Made by a program: the position numbers and the translations under genes
Shown here: piece after piece, positions 1 to 9,946 of the stretch
Numbering within the stretch: the stretch's first letter is position 1
How the letters are laid out: every line of letters starts with the position of its first letter
Assembly: GCF_014205055.1 (NCBI RefSeq)
Contig: NZ_JACHMS010000001.1
Span: 2,356,001-2,420,000 of the forward strand
Reading direction: 5' to 3'
Source of the DNA: Streptomyces luteogriseus
GTDB lineage: Bacteria > Actinomycetota > Actinomycetes > Streptomycetales > Streptomycetaceae
DNA length: 64,000 nucleotides
Notes under the pieces: model-generated
Seen by the model: only the letters and a program-made list of their open reading frames with translations
The model's database searches: none
What the model was told of the DNA's origin: nothing

Positions 1-103
1 GACCCGTTTGATCAGGCTAGATGAACTTCTCCAAATGCCGCAATACGGACACTTCGCACGGCTGAACCGTACATCTGTACCTGACCGGGCGGCCGGGGGC
101 GCG

Positions 104-844
104 TTACGGCGCCACGCGTCCGTTTCCGTTGAAGGCCGCGTAGGTGAGCGGCATGAGCCGGGCCCACTCGGCCTCCATCTTCTCGCCGACCATCTCGATC
201 TCGCGCTGCGGGAAGGACGGGACCTTGGCCAGCTCGTGCTGGGTGCGCAGGCCGAGGAAGTGCATCAGCGAGCGGGCGTTGCAGGTGGCGTACATCGAGG
301 AGTACAGGCCGACCGGGAGGACCGCACGGGCCACCTCGCGGGCGACGCCGGCGGCGAGCATCTCCTGGTAGGCCTCGTACGCCTGCCGGTACGAGTCCTC
401 CATCACGCGGCCGGTCAGCTCCTGCTGGGCCTGGGTGCCCTCGACGAAGACGTACTTGCCCGGGCGGCCCTCCTGGACCAGCTTGCGGGACTCGTCGGGG
501 ACGTAGAAGACGGGCTGGAGCTCGCGGTAGCGGCCGCTCTCCTCGTTGTACGACCAGCCGACGCGGTGCCGCATGAACTCGCGGAAGACGAAGATCGGGG
601 CGCTGATGAGGAACGTCATCGAGTTGTGCTCGAAGGGGCTGCCGTGCCGGTCCCGCATCAGGTAGTTGATCAGGCCCTTGGAACGCTCGGGGTCCTTCTT
701 CAGCTCGTCCAGCGACTGCTCGCCGAGGGTCGAGACGCGGGCGGCGAAGAGGACGTCCGCGTCGGACGCGGTGTGCTTGACCAGCTCGACGGTGACGTCG
801 CTGCGGTAGCTGGGTTTGAGGTCGTCGGCGGGAGTGTCGGTCAC
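104..844 (-). CDS. thyX: Flavin-dependent thymidylate synthase ThyX
   Basis: ThyX makes dTMP from dUMP using methylenetetrahydrofolate and NADPH with FAD, in the cytosol. The 246-residue product has the usual family length. The ThyX signature is visible as RHRVGWSYNEESGRY; the spacing between RHR and the following Ser is eight residues rather than the textbook seven. The C-terminal stretch SLMHFLGLRTQHEL is also typical. The start is GTG at 844, with a purine-rich GGGAAGG about a dozen bases upstream. It is a single gene, divergent from the small membrane-protein gene at 1020. A TAGAGT hexamer upstream could be a -10 element, but no convincing -35 is seen. Confidence 0.96.
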   Translation of the reverse strand: MTDTPADDLKPSYRSDVTVELVKHTASDADVLFAARVSTLGEQSLDELKKDPERSKGLINYLMRDRHGSPFEHNSMTFLISAPIFVFREFMRHRVGWSYNEESGRYRELQPVFYVPDESRKLVQEGRPGKYVFVEGTQAQQELTGRVMEDSYRQAYEAYQEMLAAGVAREVARAVLPVGLYSSMYATCNARSLMHFLGLRTQHELAKVPSFPQREIEMVGEKMEAEWARLMPLTYAAFNGNGRVAP

Positions 845-965
845 GGTTGGCAGGGCCTTCCCATCTCGTCGTGTGGCGACGCCACTCTACGGCCCGGCCG
901 ATTCGGTGCGATCGGTGGCGTGCCGCAATGAAGTTGGTGAAACGGGGCACCTCTGAGGGAGTTCG

Positions 966-983
966 TTCGTCTCTACAGACGAA
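966..983. promoter_or_regulatory. Perfect 7-bp inverted repeat upstream of small membrane protein gene
   Basis: TTCGTCT-ctac-AGACGAA forms a perfect 7-bp inverted repeat with a 4-bp centre, 36 bp before the ATG at 1020 and in the thyX divergent region. It could be an operator for a dimeric repressor or a small mRNA hairpin. No regulator can be assigned. Confidence 0.35.
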
Positions 984-1019
984 AGTGATCCGTTCCACCC
1001 TGAAGGAGAAGTACCCCTG

Positions 1020-1259
1020 ATGTTCGGTCGGCGTGAACCCGTACCGTTTGCCTTCGTCGCCGAGGCCGACAGGTTCCGCAGCAATGTCACTCCCCCGCCG
1101 CGCGAGCGGTCGTCCGTCGGTCAGATGGCCGGCCGTTGGCTGCTGGGGCTCACCATCGTGGCGGGGCTCGTGGGGTCCCTGGTCATCGGGACGCCCGCGC
1201 TGTCGCCCGGCAAGGCGGCTGATCAGCCTCAGCAGTCGCAGGCGTCCGAGAAGCGCTGA
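1020..1259 (+). CDS. Small single-pass membrane protein, unknown function
   Basis: A 79-residue protein with a polar, basic N-terminal third (FGRREPVPFAFVAEADRFR), one hydrophobic helix at about residues 40-60 (WLLGLTIVAGLVGSLVIG), and a short Gln/Ser-rich tail (about 60-79). The predicted topology is a small single-pass protein; the orientation is uncertain. The ATG at 1020 follows an AAGGAG Shine-Dalgarno-like sequence at about 1000-1006. I recognise no family, and the neighbours (thyX, PH-domain membrane protein) give no clear functional hint. Confidence 0.7.
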   Translation: MFGRREPVPFAFVAEADRFRSNVTPPPRERSSVGQMAGRWLLGLTIVAGLVGSLVIGTPALSPGKAADQPQQSQASEKR

Positions 1260-1371
1260 AGAGCACCGCACCGGCGGTGACTCCATCCGGCCCCCCGCCA
1301 GTGGTGACCGGGCACACAGATCGGTAGCCTCACCGGGCACAGCCCACGCATGGATCGAGTGAGGACCAGCC

Positions 1372-1923
1372 GTGCCCCTGCCCTTCCTGACGGCCGACCG
1401 TGTTTTCGAGGCGGCGGACGATGTTCCGTTGCCCCACGACGACCGTGACCACTGGCGGCGGCCCTACCGGCCCGGGCCCTGGCGCGTCGGCGTCGCGGCG
1501 CTCGCGCTGCTGCTCGCCTCGTTCGTGCTGTTCGCGGCGGTCATCATCGCCGCGACGGCCGAACTGGCGTCGGCCGCGGTGGTGTTCGCGCTCGCGCTGC
1601 TCGTCATCACCGCGGCGCTGCGGCTGCTGCGCATGGGCGTGTGGGTCAGCGCGCGCGGGCTGCGACACGTGGGGTTCCTCACGACGCGTACGGCGGCCTG
1701 GGAACAGATCGCCTCAGTGCGTACGGTGCAGCAGCCGGTGCGCTGGCTGGGGCTGCCGCGGACCGTGCAGGGGCAGGCGCTGCTGCTCGGGCGCCGGGCC
1801 GGCACCGCCGGTCCGGTACCGCTGATGACGACGCACAACGCGGACTTCGTGGGCCGCGCGGAGGCCTTCGACCGGGCGGCGGACTCGGTGGAGACGTGGG
1901 CCGAGGAGTACGGCCCGCGCTGA
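1372..1923 (+). CDS. Two-TM membrane protein with PH-like domain
   Basis: A 183-residue protein. After an acidic/aromatic N-terminal segment come two adjacent membrane helices (about residues 40-62 and 66-86). A cytosolic segment follows that reads like the bacterial PH (YdbT-type) fold: WVSARGLRHVGFLTTRTAAW, then IASVRTV and a strand-rich end closing with a helix (ETWAEEYG). The start is GTG at 1372. The gene ends just before a strong bidirectional terminator. The function is unknown; PH-fold assignment is by pattern only. Confidence 0.75.
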   Translation: MPLPFLTADRVFEAADDVPLPHDDRDHWRRPYRPGPWRVGVAALALLLASFVLFAAVIIAATAELASAAVVFALALLVITAALRLLRMGVWVSARGLRHVGFLTTRTAAWEQIASVRTVQQPVRWLGLPRTVQGQALLLGRRAGTAGPVPLMTTHNADFVGRAEAFDRAADSVETWAEEYGPR

Positions 1924-1934
1924 CGTCCTCGATC

Positions 1935-1980
1935 ATGCCGGCGGGGCCGGACCGTTCGCACGGTCCGGCCCCGCCGGCAT
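1935..1980. terminator. Bidirectional intrinsic terminator
   Basis: A perfect 20-bp inverted repeat (arms 1935-1954 and 1961-1980) with a 6-nt loop (TTCGCA) lies between two converging genes. No T-tract is present, as is common in high-GC actinomycetes. Confidence 0.85.
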
Positions 1981-1994
1981 GAGTGGGCCGCGGG

Positions 1995-2450
1995 TCAGGT
2001 GGTTTCGGGCTGCTTGCCGTCGTGCAGGGCGATCGCGTGCTGCATGGCCTTGCGGGCGCGCGGGGTGTCGCGGGCGTCGTGGTAGGCGACGGCGAGGCGG
2101 AACCAGGTACGCCAGTCGTCGGGGGCGTCCTCAGTCTCGGCCTTGCGCTTGGCGAAGACCTCGTCGGCCGAGTCGCGGTCGATGCGCCCACTGGGGGTGC
2201 GCCGCAGTTCGTCGACGGGCAGTCCGCCCTCGGCGTCGAGTTCGGCGGCGAGTTGATTGGCCTTGCGGGCGAACTGGGTGTTCTTCCACAAAAACCACAG
2301 GCCGATGACCGGCAGGATCAGCACGGCCACACCGAAGGTGACGGTGAGCGGTGTGCCGGTCTCGATGAGCAGGACGCCACGGCTGCCGACCAGGACGAAG
2401 TAGACGACCAGGACGGCGGCGGTGACGGCGTAGGTGAGCTTCGCGCGCAT
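1995..2450 (-). CDS. Membrane-anchored TPR-like protein
   Basis: A 151-residue protein with two N-terminal hydrophobic helices (about residues 5-25 and 35-55, the latter FGVAVLILPVIGLWFLW). They are followed by a soluble helical part with one TPR-like repeat (about 112-145: DDWRTWFRLAVAYHDARDTP then ARKAMQHAIALH). It lies 13 nt downstream of dapB and is probably the last gene of the rpsO-pnp-M16-dapB run, ending at the terminator at 1935-1980. TPR repeats mediate protein-protein contacts; the partner is unknown. Confidence 0.75.
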   Translation of the reverse strand: MRAKLTYAVTAAVLVVYFVLVGSRGVLLIETGTPLTVTFGVAVLILPVIGLWFLWKNTQFARKANQLAAELDAEGGLPVDELRRTPSGRIDRDSADEVFAKRKAETEDAPDDWRTWFRLAVAYHDARDTPRARKAMQHAIALHDGKQPETT

Positions 2451-2463
2451 GACGGTCAGAGGC

Positions 2464-4620
<2,157 letters not shown>

Positions 4621-4624
<4 letters not shown>

Positions 4625-6840
4625 TTGTCGGCGTCGTCCTTCTTCTCGTCCGAGCCTTCCTCGCCCTCGATCACGGGGATCAGGGAGAGCTTGCCGCGGG
4701 AGTCGATCTCGGCGATCTCGACCTGGACCTTGTGGCCCACACCGAGGACGTCCTCGACGTTCTCCACGCGCTTGCCGCCGGCGAGCTTGCGGATCTGCGA
4801 GATGTGCAGCAGACCGTCCTTGCCCGGGAGCAGCGACACGAACGCGCCGAAGGTGGTCGTCTTGACGACCGTACCCAGGTAGCGCTCGCCGACCTCCGGC
4901 ATGGTCGGGTTGGCGATGCCGTTGATCGTGGTGCGGGCGGCCTCGGCGGACGGTCCGTCGACCGCGCCGATGTAGATCGTGCCGTCGTCCTCGATCGTGA
5001 TGTCGGCGCCGGTGTCCTCCTGGATCTGGTTGATCATCTTGCCCTTGGGGCCGATGACCTCGCCGATCTTGTCCACGGGGATCTTGACGGTGATGATCCG
5101 CGGGGCGTTCGGGGACATCTCGTCCGGCGTGTCGATCGCTTCCATCATCACGTCGAGGATGTGGAGGCGGGCGTCACGGGCCTGCTTGAGGGCCGCGGCC
5201 AGGACGGAGGCCGGGATGCCGTCCAGCTTGGTGTCCAGCTGGAGGGCGGTCACGAAGTCCTTCGTGCCGGCGACCTTGAAGTCCATGTCGCCGAAGGCGT
5301 CCTCCGCACCGAGGATGTCGGTGAGGGTGACGTAGTGCGTCTCGCCCTCGATCTCCTGGGAGATCAGGCCCATGGCGATACCGGCGACGGGGGCCTTCAG
5401 CGGCACACCGGCGTTCAGCAGCGACATGGTGGAGGCGCAGACCGAGCCCATGGACGTCGAGCCGTTGGAGCTCAGCGCCTCGGAGACCTGGCGGATCGCG
5501 TAGGGGAACTCCTCGCGCGTCGGCAGGACCGGCACGAGGGCGCGCTCGGCGAGGGCGCCGTGGCCGATCTCGCGGCGCTTCGGGGAGCCGACGCGGCCCG
5601 TCTCGCCGGTGGAGTACGGCGGGAAGTTGTAGTTGTGCATGTAGCGCTTACGGGTCACCGGGGAGAGGGTGTCCAGCTGCTGCTCCATGCGGAGCATGTT
5701 CAGCGTGGTGACGCCCAGGATCTGGGTCTCGCCACGCTCGAACACGGCGGAGCCGTGGACCCGCGGGATGGCCTCGACCTCGGCGGCCAGGGTGCGGATG
5801 TCGGTGACACCGCGGCCGTCGATGCGCTTCTTCTCCTTGATGACGCGCTCACGGACCAGGGTCTTGGTCAGCGAGCGGTACGCGGCGGAGATCTCCTTCT
5901 CGCGGCCCTCGAACTCCGGGAGGAGCTTCTCGGCGGCGAGCGCCTTGACGCGGTCCAGCTCGGACTCGCGCTCCTGCTTGCCGGCGATGGTCAGCGCGGA
6001 GGCGAGCTCCGGCTTGACGGCGGCGGTGAGGGCCTCGAGAACGTCGTCCTGGTAGTCCAGGAAGATCGGGAACTCGCCGGTCGGCTTGGCGGCCTTCGCG
6101 GCGAGGTCGGCCTGGGCCTTGCAGAGCACCTTGATGAAGGGCTTCGCGGCGTCCAGACCGGCGGCGACGACCTCCTCGGTCGGCGCCTCGGCGCCGCCCT
6201 CGACCAGCTTGATGGTCTTCTCGGTGGCCTCGGCCTCGACCATCATGATCGCGACGTCGCCGTCCTCCAGGGTGCGGCCCGCGACGACCATGTCGAAGAC
6301 GGCGTCCTCGAGCTCGGTGTGCGTCGGGAAGGCCACCCACTGGCCGCTGATCAGCGCGACGCGGACGCCGCCGATCGGGCCGGAGAAGGGCAGGCCGGCC
6401 AGCTGCGTGGACGCGGACGCGGCGTTGATCGCCACGACGTCGTACAGGTGGTCGGGGTTGAGCGCCATGATCGTGGCGACGACCTGGATCTCGTTGCGCA
6501 GGCCCTTCTTGAAGGACGGGCGCAGCGGGCGGTCGATCAGGCGGCAGGTGAGGATCGCGTCCTCGGAGGGACGGCCCTCACGGCGGAAGAAGCTGCCGGG
6601 GATCTTGCCGGCGGCGTACATCCGCTCCTCGACGTCCACCGTGAGGGGGAAGAAGTCGAGCTGGTCCTTGGGGTTCTTGGAGGCGGTGGTGGCCGACAGC
6701 ACCATGGTGTCGTCGTCCAGGTACGCCACGGCGGAGCCGGCGGCCTGCTTGGCCAGGCGGCCCGTCTCGAAGCGGATGGTGCGGGTACCGAAGGCGCCGT
6801 TGTCGATGACGGCCTCGGCGTAGTGGGTCTCGTTCTCCAC
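4621..6840 (-). CDS. pnp: Polynucleotide phosphorylase / polyribonucleotide nucleotidyltransferase
   Basis: PNPase degrades RNA 3'-5' phosphorolytically; in streptomycetes it also adds 3' tails. The 739-residue protein has two RNase PH domains (about 20-150 and 330-480) separated by an all-alpha domain. A KH domain follows (about 580-640, [16 protein letters not shown]), then an S1 domain (about 650-720, [18 protein letters not shown]) and an acidic tail. The active-site region includes [11 protein letters not shown] and the conserved [15 protein letters not shown]. The start is GTG at 6840 ([11 protein letters not shown]), 8 nt after GAGGAG; a longer in-frame reading upstream lacks a Shine-Dalgarno sequence. 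It follows rpsO across a hairpin. Confidence 0.97.
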
Positions 6841-7010
6841 TAGCGTTATCTCCTCGTCTTCGTCCCGTTGCTGCCCGTGTGGCAGGGGGACGGTTGCGGA
6901 GAAGCGCTCCGGGCTGTGCGGGCCGGTCTTCGATCGAAGCACCCGGGTTTCACTTGCCCCGGGGGCCACTACCGAGGACCGGCGGCGGCTAGGTGCGCCT
7001 CTCCTCTTCG

Positions 7011-7046
7011 TGTGGTGCTGTGTCGTCTTGTGGTGCTGTGTCGTCC
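7011..7046. repeat. 18-bp tandem duplication in pnp leader
   Basis: Two adjacent copies of TGTGGTGCTGTGTCGTCT (7011-7028 and 7029-7046) differ only at the last base. They lie between the rpsO hairpin and the pnp start, so they would fall in the pnp promoter or 5' leader. Confidence 0.8.
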
Positions 7047-7104
7047 GTATTGCGTTGTGCTACCACACTACAAAGCAGTGGTGACACTCCGCACGTACAG
7101 CAAA

Positions 7105-7138
7105 GGGAGCGGTCCCCTTTCCTTCGGGAACCGCTCCC
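7105..7138. terminator. rpsO downstream hairpin / attenuator before pnp
   Basis: The arms GGGAGCGGT (7105-7113) and ACCGCTCCC (7130-7138) pair perfectly. An inner CCC/GGG extension is offset by one bulged base, with a pyrimidine-rich loop, and TTT follows on the minus strand. Its position 11 nt after the rpsO stop suggests a partial terminator or an RNase III processing site controlling pnp. Confidence 0.8.
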
Positions 7139-7149
7139 CTCACGGCGTC

Positions 7150-7437
7150 TTACTTGGCGCCCGCCGCACCGCGGCGGATGCCGAGGCGGTCGACCAGCGC
7201 ACGGAAGCGCTGGATGTCCTTCTTCGCCAGGTACTGGAGAAGGCGGCGGCGCTGACCCACCAGGATCAGCAGACCACGACGGGAGTGGTGGTCGTGCTTG
7301 TGGGTCTTGAGGTGCTCGGTCAGGTCCGAGATGCGGCGCGAGAGCATGGCGACCTGGACCTCGGGGGAGCCGGTGTCGCCCTCCTTCTGGCCGAACTCGG
7401 TGATGATCTGCTTCTTCGTAGCGGCGTCGAGCGGCAC
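7150..7437 (-). CDS. rpsO: 30S ribosomal protein S15
   Basis: S15 binds 16S rRNA in the central domain and nucleates platform assembly. The 95-residue protein shows the core family sequence: [20 protein letters not shown], then [19 protein letters not shown]. The start is GTG at 7437 ([16 protein letters not shown]); the longer upstream reading lacks S15-like sequence. It is the first gene of the rpsO-pnp-M16-dapB run. On the minus strand a TGGTACTCTGG sequence about 150 nt upstream (complement of 7580-7590) resembles the -10 region of Streptomyces ribosomal and stable-RNA promoters, but no good -35 is seen. Confidence 0.97.
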   Translation of the reverse strand: MPLDAATKKQIITEFGQKEGDTGSPEVQVAMLSRRISDLTEHLKTHKHDHHSRRGLLILVGQRRRLLQYLAKKDIQRFRALVDRLGIRRGAAGAK

Positions 7438-7702
7438 GCGTACTCCTCGTGGTCTGTGGTGGCCACCGAGTGCCCCCGGTCTGTGTCTCGGGGGAGCTTC
7501 CGTTACTCGGGAGGCGGGGATCCGCTGAGCGCGGCCTCCAGAGCGGCGCTCCGGGGGTGCGTACACAAACGGCCGTCGACCAGAGTACCAGGCGGCCGGG
7601 GCCCTCTTTGCCCTGGTCCCCGAACCTCCCGGCCGGAGCGGAGGGGGCCACTAGGGTGAGCAGATTCGGATCGTTCGTATGTCGGAAAGGGGTCGCTGCG
7701 GC

Positions 7703-7996
7703 ATGGCGGAGACGGCTGAGGAGATCAAGGCACGCAAGGAGCGGGAGCGGGACGAGCTCTACGCCCTCGACATCTCCGGTGTCGAGTGGCACAGCGCGCC
7801 GGGCACCGAGGGCCACGAGGAGCGGGTCGAGATCGCCTACCTGCCCGAGGGGGCCGTGGCGATGCGGTCGTCGCTCGACCCGGGCACGGTGCTGCGCTAC
7901 ACGGAGGCGGAGTGGCGGGCGTTCGTGCTGGGGGCGCGGGACGGGGAGTTCGATCTTGAGTCGGCGCCCCGCAGTGGGGGGCATGGCCCGGAGTGA
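7703..7996 (+). CDS. DUF397 domain-containing small protein
   Basis: A 97-residue protein with an N-terminal charged helix (EEIKARKERERDELYALD) and a DUF397 core (about residues 28-90). The core reads GVEWHSAPG, then VEIAYLPEGAVAMRSSLDPG, then LRYTEAEWRAFVLGARDGEF. DUF397 proteins are small actinobacterial proteins usually encoded beside XRE-family regulators; here no such regulator is adjacent. I chose the ATG at 7703 (MAETAEE), preceded by GGAAAGGGG at good spacing, over an in-frame ATG at 7679. It ends before a bidirectional terminator shared with eccD. Confidence 0.85.
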   Translation: MAETAEEIKARKERERDELYALDISGVEWHSAPGTEGHEERVEIAYLPEGAVAMRSSLDPGTVLRYTEAEWRAFVLGARDGEFDLESAPRSGGHGPE

Positions 7997-8020
7997 CGGG
8001 GGCGGGCACCGGAGCCCTTG

Positions 8021-8051
8021 CCGGGTCGTCGGGCACTCCCCGACGACCCGG
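8021..8051. terminator. Bidirectional intrinsic terminator
   Basis: A perfect 13-bp stem, CCGGGTCGTCGGG (8021-8033) with CCCGACGACCCGG (8039-8051), has a 5-nt loop and lies between the converging DUF397 gene and eccD. Confidence 0.85.
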
Positions 8052-8124
8052 TGACCCGAACCGGCGACCCCCGGATCCGCCGGCCGGATGGACTGGGTGA
8101 ACACGGAGGGCAGCGGGGCGAGGC

Positions 8125-9636
8125 TCAGCTGGTCATCGAGCGGACTGCCGAGTACACGTCGAACACCGCCAGGGTCAGCGGCACCAGAGTCAGCAGCACG
8201 AAACCCTCGGCGATCTCCAGGAAGCGTCCCCAGAACGGGGTGAGGCCGCCACGCGAGACGATCAAACCGATCGCCGTGACGAGCGCTGCCGTCGCGGCGA
8301 TCGCCGCGACGAGCCAGATGGTCCGGAGGTCGAGGTCGCTGCGGTCGCCCGCAAGGGCATCGCGGACGATCGAGTGCGGCGGATTGAGTGCCAGCCCCAG
8401 GCCTAGCAGTACGAGAGAGGCGAGACCGGCGGCCAGGACGGGGGCCACCTGTCCGGTGTACCGGAAGAGATGGGCGCGCATCAGCATGGCCAAGCCGGTC
8501 GCCAGGGCCAGGAGCTGGGCCCAGACGTTCTCGGAGAACCCGAGGACCGCCGAGGAACCGATGGCGAGCAGTGCGCAGCCGCCCACCAGACCGACCAGGA
8601 GTTCGTGTCCACGCCGTGCCTGGGCGGCGACTCGCTCGGCGTCGACCGGCTCCTGGGGGGCGGGGTCTGGGGCGTACGCGCTGCGCGGGGCCGTGTTCGG
8701 GATGTCGAAGCCGATCGGGAGCCGGGCGAAGCGCATCGACAGCCCCGGCAGGAAGGCCAGGCCTCCGACGGCGATCGGGGCGCACAGGGCGGCGGTCCGG
8801 GAAGGCGTCCAGTCGGCGAGGATCGCCGCGAACACGGCGATCAGGCTGATGGCGGAAACGACGACGAAGCCGACGAACGGGCCGTCCCCGCTCGGCGAGC
8901 ACAGGGTGAGCAGGACCGACGCCAGAAGCACCGCCGCGCAGGCGAGGAGGAACTGGAGCCGGCCGATGCCCTGTCCGTCGGCGAGCGCCAGGAGACCCGA
9001 GCCGGCCACGCCGACGTTGGGGAGAGCGCCGAGCCCCAGGGCGATGGCCGAGGCCCGGTCGTCGTAGACCCGGGCGCGCACGCAGGCCAGGACGACCAGG
9101 AGGACACCCGCGACGCCGGCGAGGGTGCCGGGCAGGCTGTGCATGTCGTGTCGCGGGTCGCCCATCCAGGCCACGAAGGCCAGCAGGACCGGCAGTACGC
9201 CTCCCCCGACGAGGCCCGCCGCGCGCGTCAGGTCGCCGCTCCACAAGGTGCGCTCGCTGGTCACGGCGGAGGCGACCGCCTCGGAGACGTCGTCGAAGAC
9301 GGCGGGCGGCAGCGACTCGGAGAACGGGCGCAGCGCGAGGAGTTCGCCGTCGAGGATGCGCTGGGCGGCGAAGGAACGGGCACTGTCGAGGACAGTGCCG
9401 TCCCGGCGGACCAGGTGGTAGCCGACGGGCGCGCCCTCGGCGGGACTTTGCCGGGTGAGTGTGAGGATCTCCGGATACAGGTCGGCGACCGGGATGTCGT
9501 CGGGCAGCGCCACGTCGATCCGGCTGTCGGGCGCGACGATGGTGACGCGGCAGAAACCGAGACCCGTGCCCGCCCCGGCGGGAGTTCCCGTACCGGGTCC
9601 CCTTCCGGTGGCTGCCGCGGAGGCCGTCATGCTCAC
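8125..9636 (-). CDS. eccD: Type VII secretion integral membrane protein EccD
   Basis: EccD is the polytopic channel subunit of the ESX membrane complex. The 503-residue protein has an N-terminal ubiquitin-like (YukD) domain (about 27-105: CRVTIVAPDSRIDVALPDD then DLYPEILTLTRQ). A linker with the FSESLPPAVFDD segment follows, then eleven hydrophobic helices from about residue 140 to the end. This domain order and length match EccD. It is divergent from eccC across about 310 bp, so the two may share a regulatory region. An alternative start a few codons inside the Gly/Ala-rich N-terminus cannot be excluded. Confidence 0.93.
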   Translation of the reverse strand: MSMTASAAATGRGPGTGTPAGAGTGLGFCRVTIVAPDSRIDVALPDDIPVADLYPEILTLTRQSPAEGAPVGYHLVRRDGTVLDSARSFAAQRILDGELLALRPFSESLPPAVFDDVSEAVASAVTSERTLWSGDLTRAAGLVGGGVLPVLLAFVAWMGDPRHDMHSLPGTLAGVAGVLLVVLACVRARVYDDRASAIALGLGALPNVGVAGSGLLALADGQGIGRLQFLLACAAVLLASVLLTLCSPSGDGPFVGFVVVSAISLIAVFAAILADWTPSRTAALCAPIAVGGLAFLPGLSMRFARLPIGFDIPNTAPRSAYAPDPAPQEPVDAERVAAQARRGHELLVGLVGGCALLAIGSSAVLGFSENVWAQLLALATGLAMLMRAHLFRYTGQVAPVLAAGLASLVLLGLGLALNPPHSIVRDALAGDRSDLDLRTIWLVAAIAATAALVTAIGLIVSRGGLTPFWGRFLEIAEGFVLLTLVPLTLAVFDVYSAVRSMTS

Positions 9637-9946
9637 CTGCTGCTCCCCCTCAGTGAAGATTCTCTACCTACGGTACGGACGTCCTGCGCAGATTTCCCGT
9701 CCCCTGTGACCGATCGTGCGGCAAGGTCGCGGGACCAGCCCTCGGTGCCGGTCGCCGGGCGTCCGCAGGCGGCGGGATCTGACGCAATGCCCGTTCACTC
9801 CGGCTCAAGTCGCGTGTGCCGACGCGAACTTCCGGCACCCTATCGCCCTTGCTTCGCTGGGAATCAGTAGGATCGCGCGGCGGCCTGCGTCCGCCTGACA
9901 CGGGGCGGCGGACGGACTCTCGGGCTGGTCAAGGGAATGGATGCCA
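9637..9946. other. eccD/eccC divergent intergenic region
   Basis: This 310-bp region between divergent T7SS genes presumably holds both promoters. The only clear structure is an 8-bp inverted repeat, CGTCCGCC (9888-9895) with GGCGGACG (9907-9914), about 35 bp before eccC. It could be an operator or a leader hairpin. No consensus -35/-10 pair with 16-18 bp spacing was found. Confidence 0.5.

Larger units (their letters stand above)
6841..7149 (-). other. rpsO-pnp intercistronic region and pnp leader
   Basis: This 309-bp gap holds the rpsO hairpin (7105-7138), an 18-bp tandem duplication (7011-7046), and a long leader ending in GAGGAGATAACGCTA before the pnp GTG. In Streptomyces the corresponding spacer carries a pnp promoter and an RNase III-sensitive hairpin (established for S. 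coelicolor). I see a TAGTGT hexamer on the minus strand as a possible -10, but no clear -35. Confidence 0.6.

Noticed and set aside
1..103. Gene fragment at the left edge
   Set aside because: No frame with a recognisable protein or Shine-Dalgarno sequence was found in the first 103 bases. They appear intergenic, downstream of thyX.
4732..6843. A 703-codon open frame antisense to pnp
   Set aside because: PNPase is unmistakable on the other strand. The antisense product is a GC-driven Gly/Asp/Val-rich shadow.
6841..6969. N-terminal extension of pnp to an upstream in-frame start
   Set aside because: The extension has no Shine-Dalgarno sequence and no similarity to PNPase, whereas GTG 6840 has GAGGAG at good spacing and gives the usual 739-residue length.
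9841..9946. Promoter for eccC with TTGCTT and TAGGAT hexamers
   Set aside because: The spacer is only about 13 bp and the -35 is poor, so it is not supportable as a promoter.
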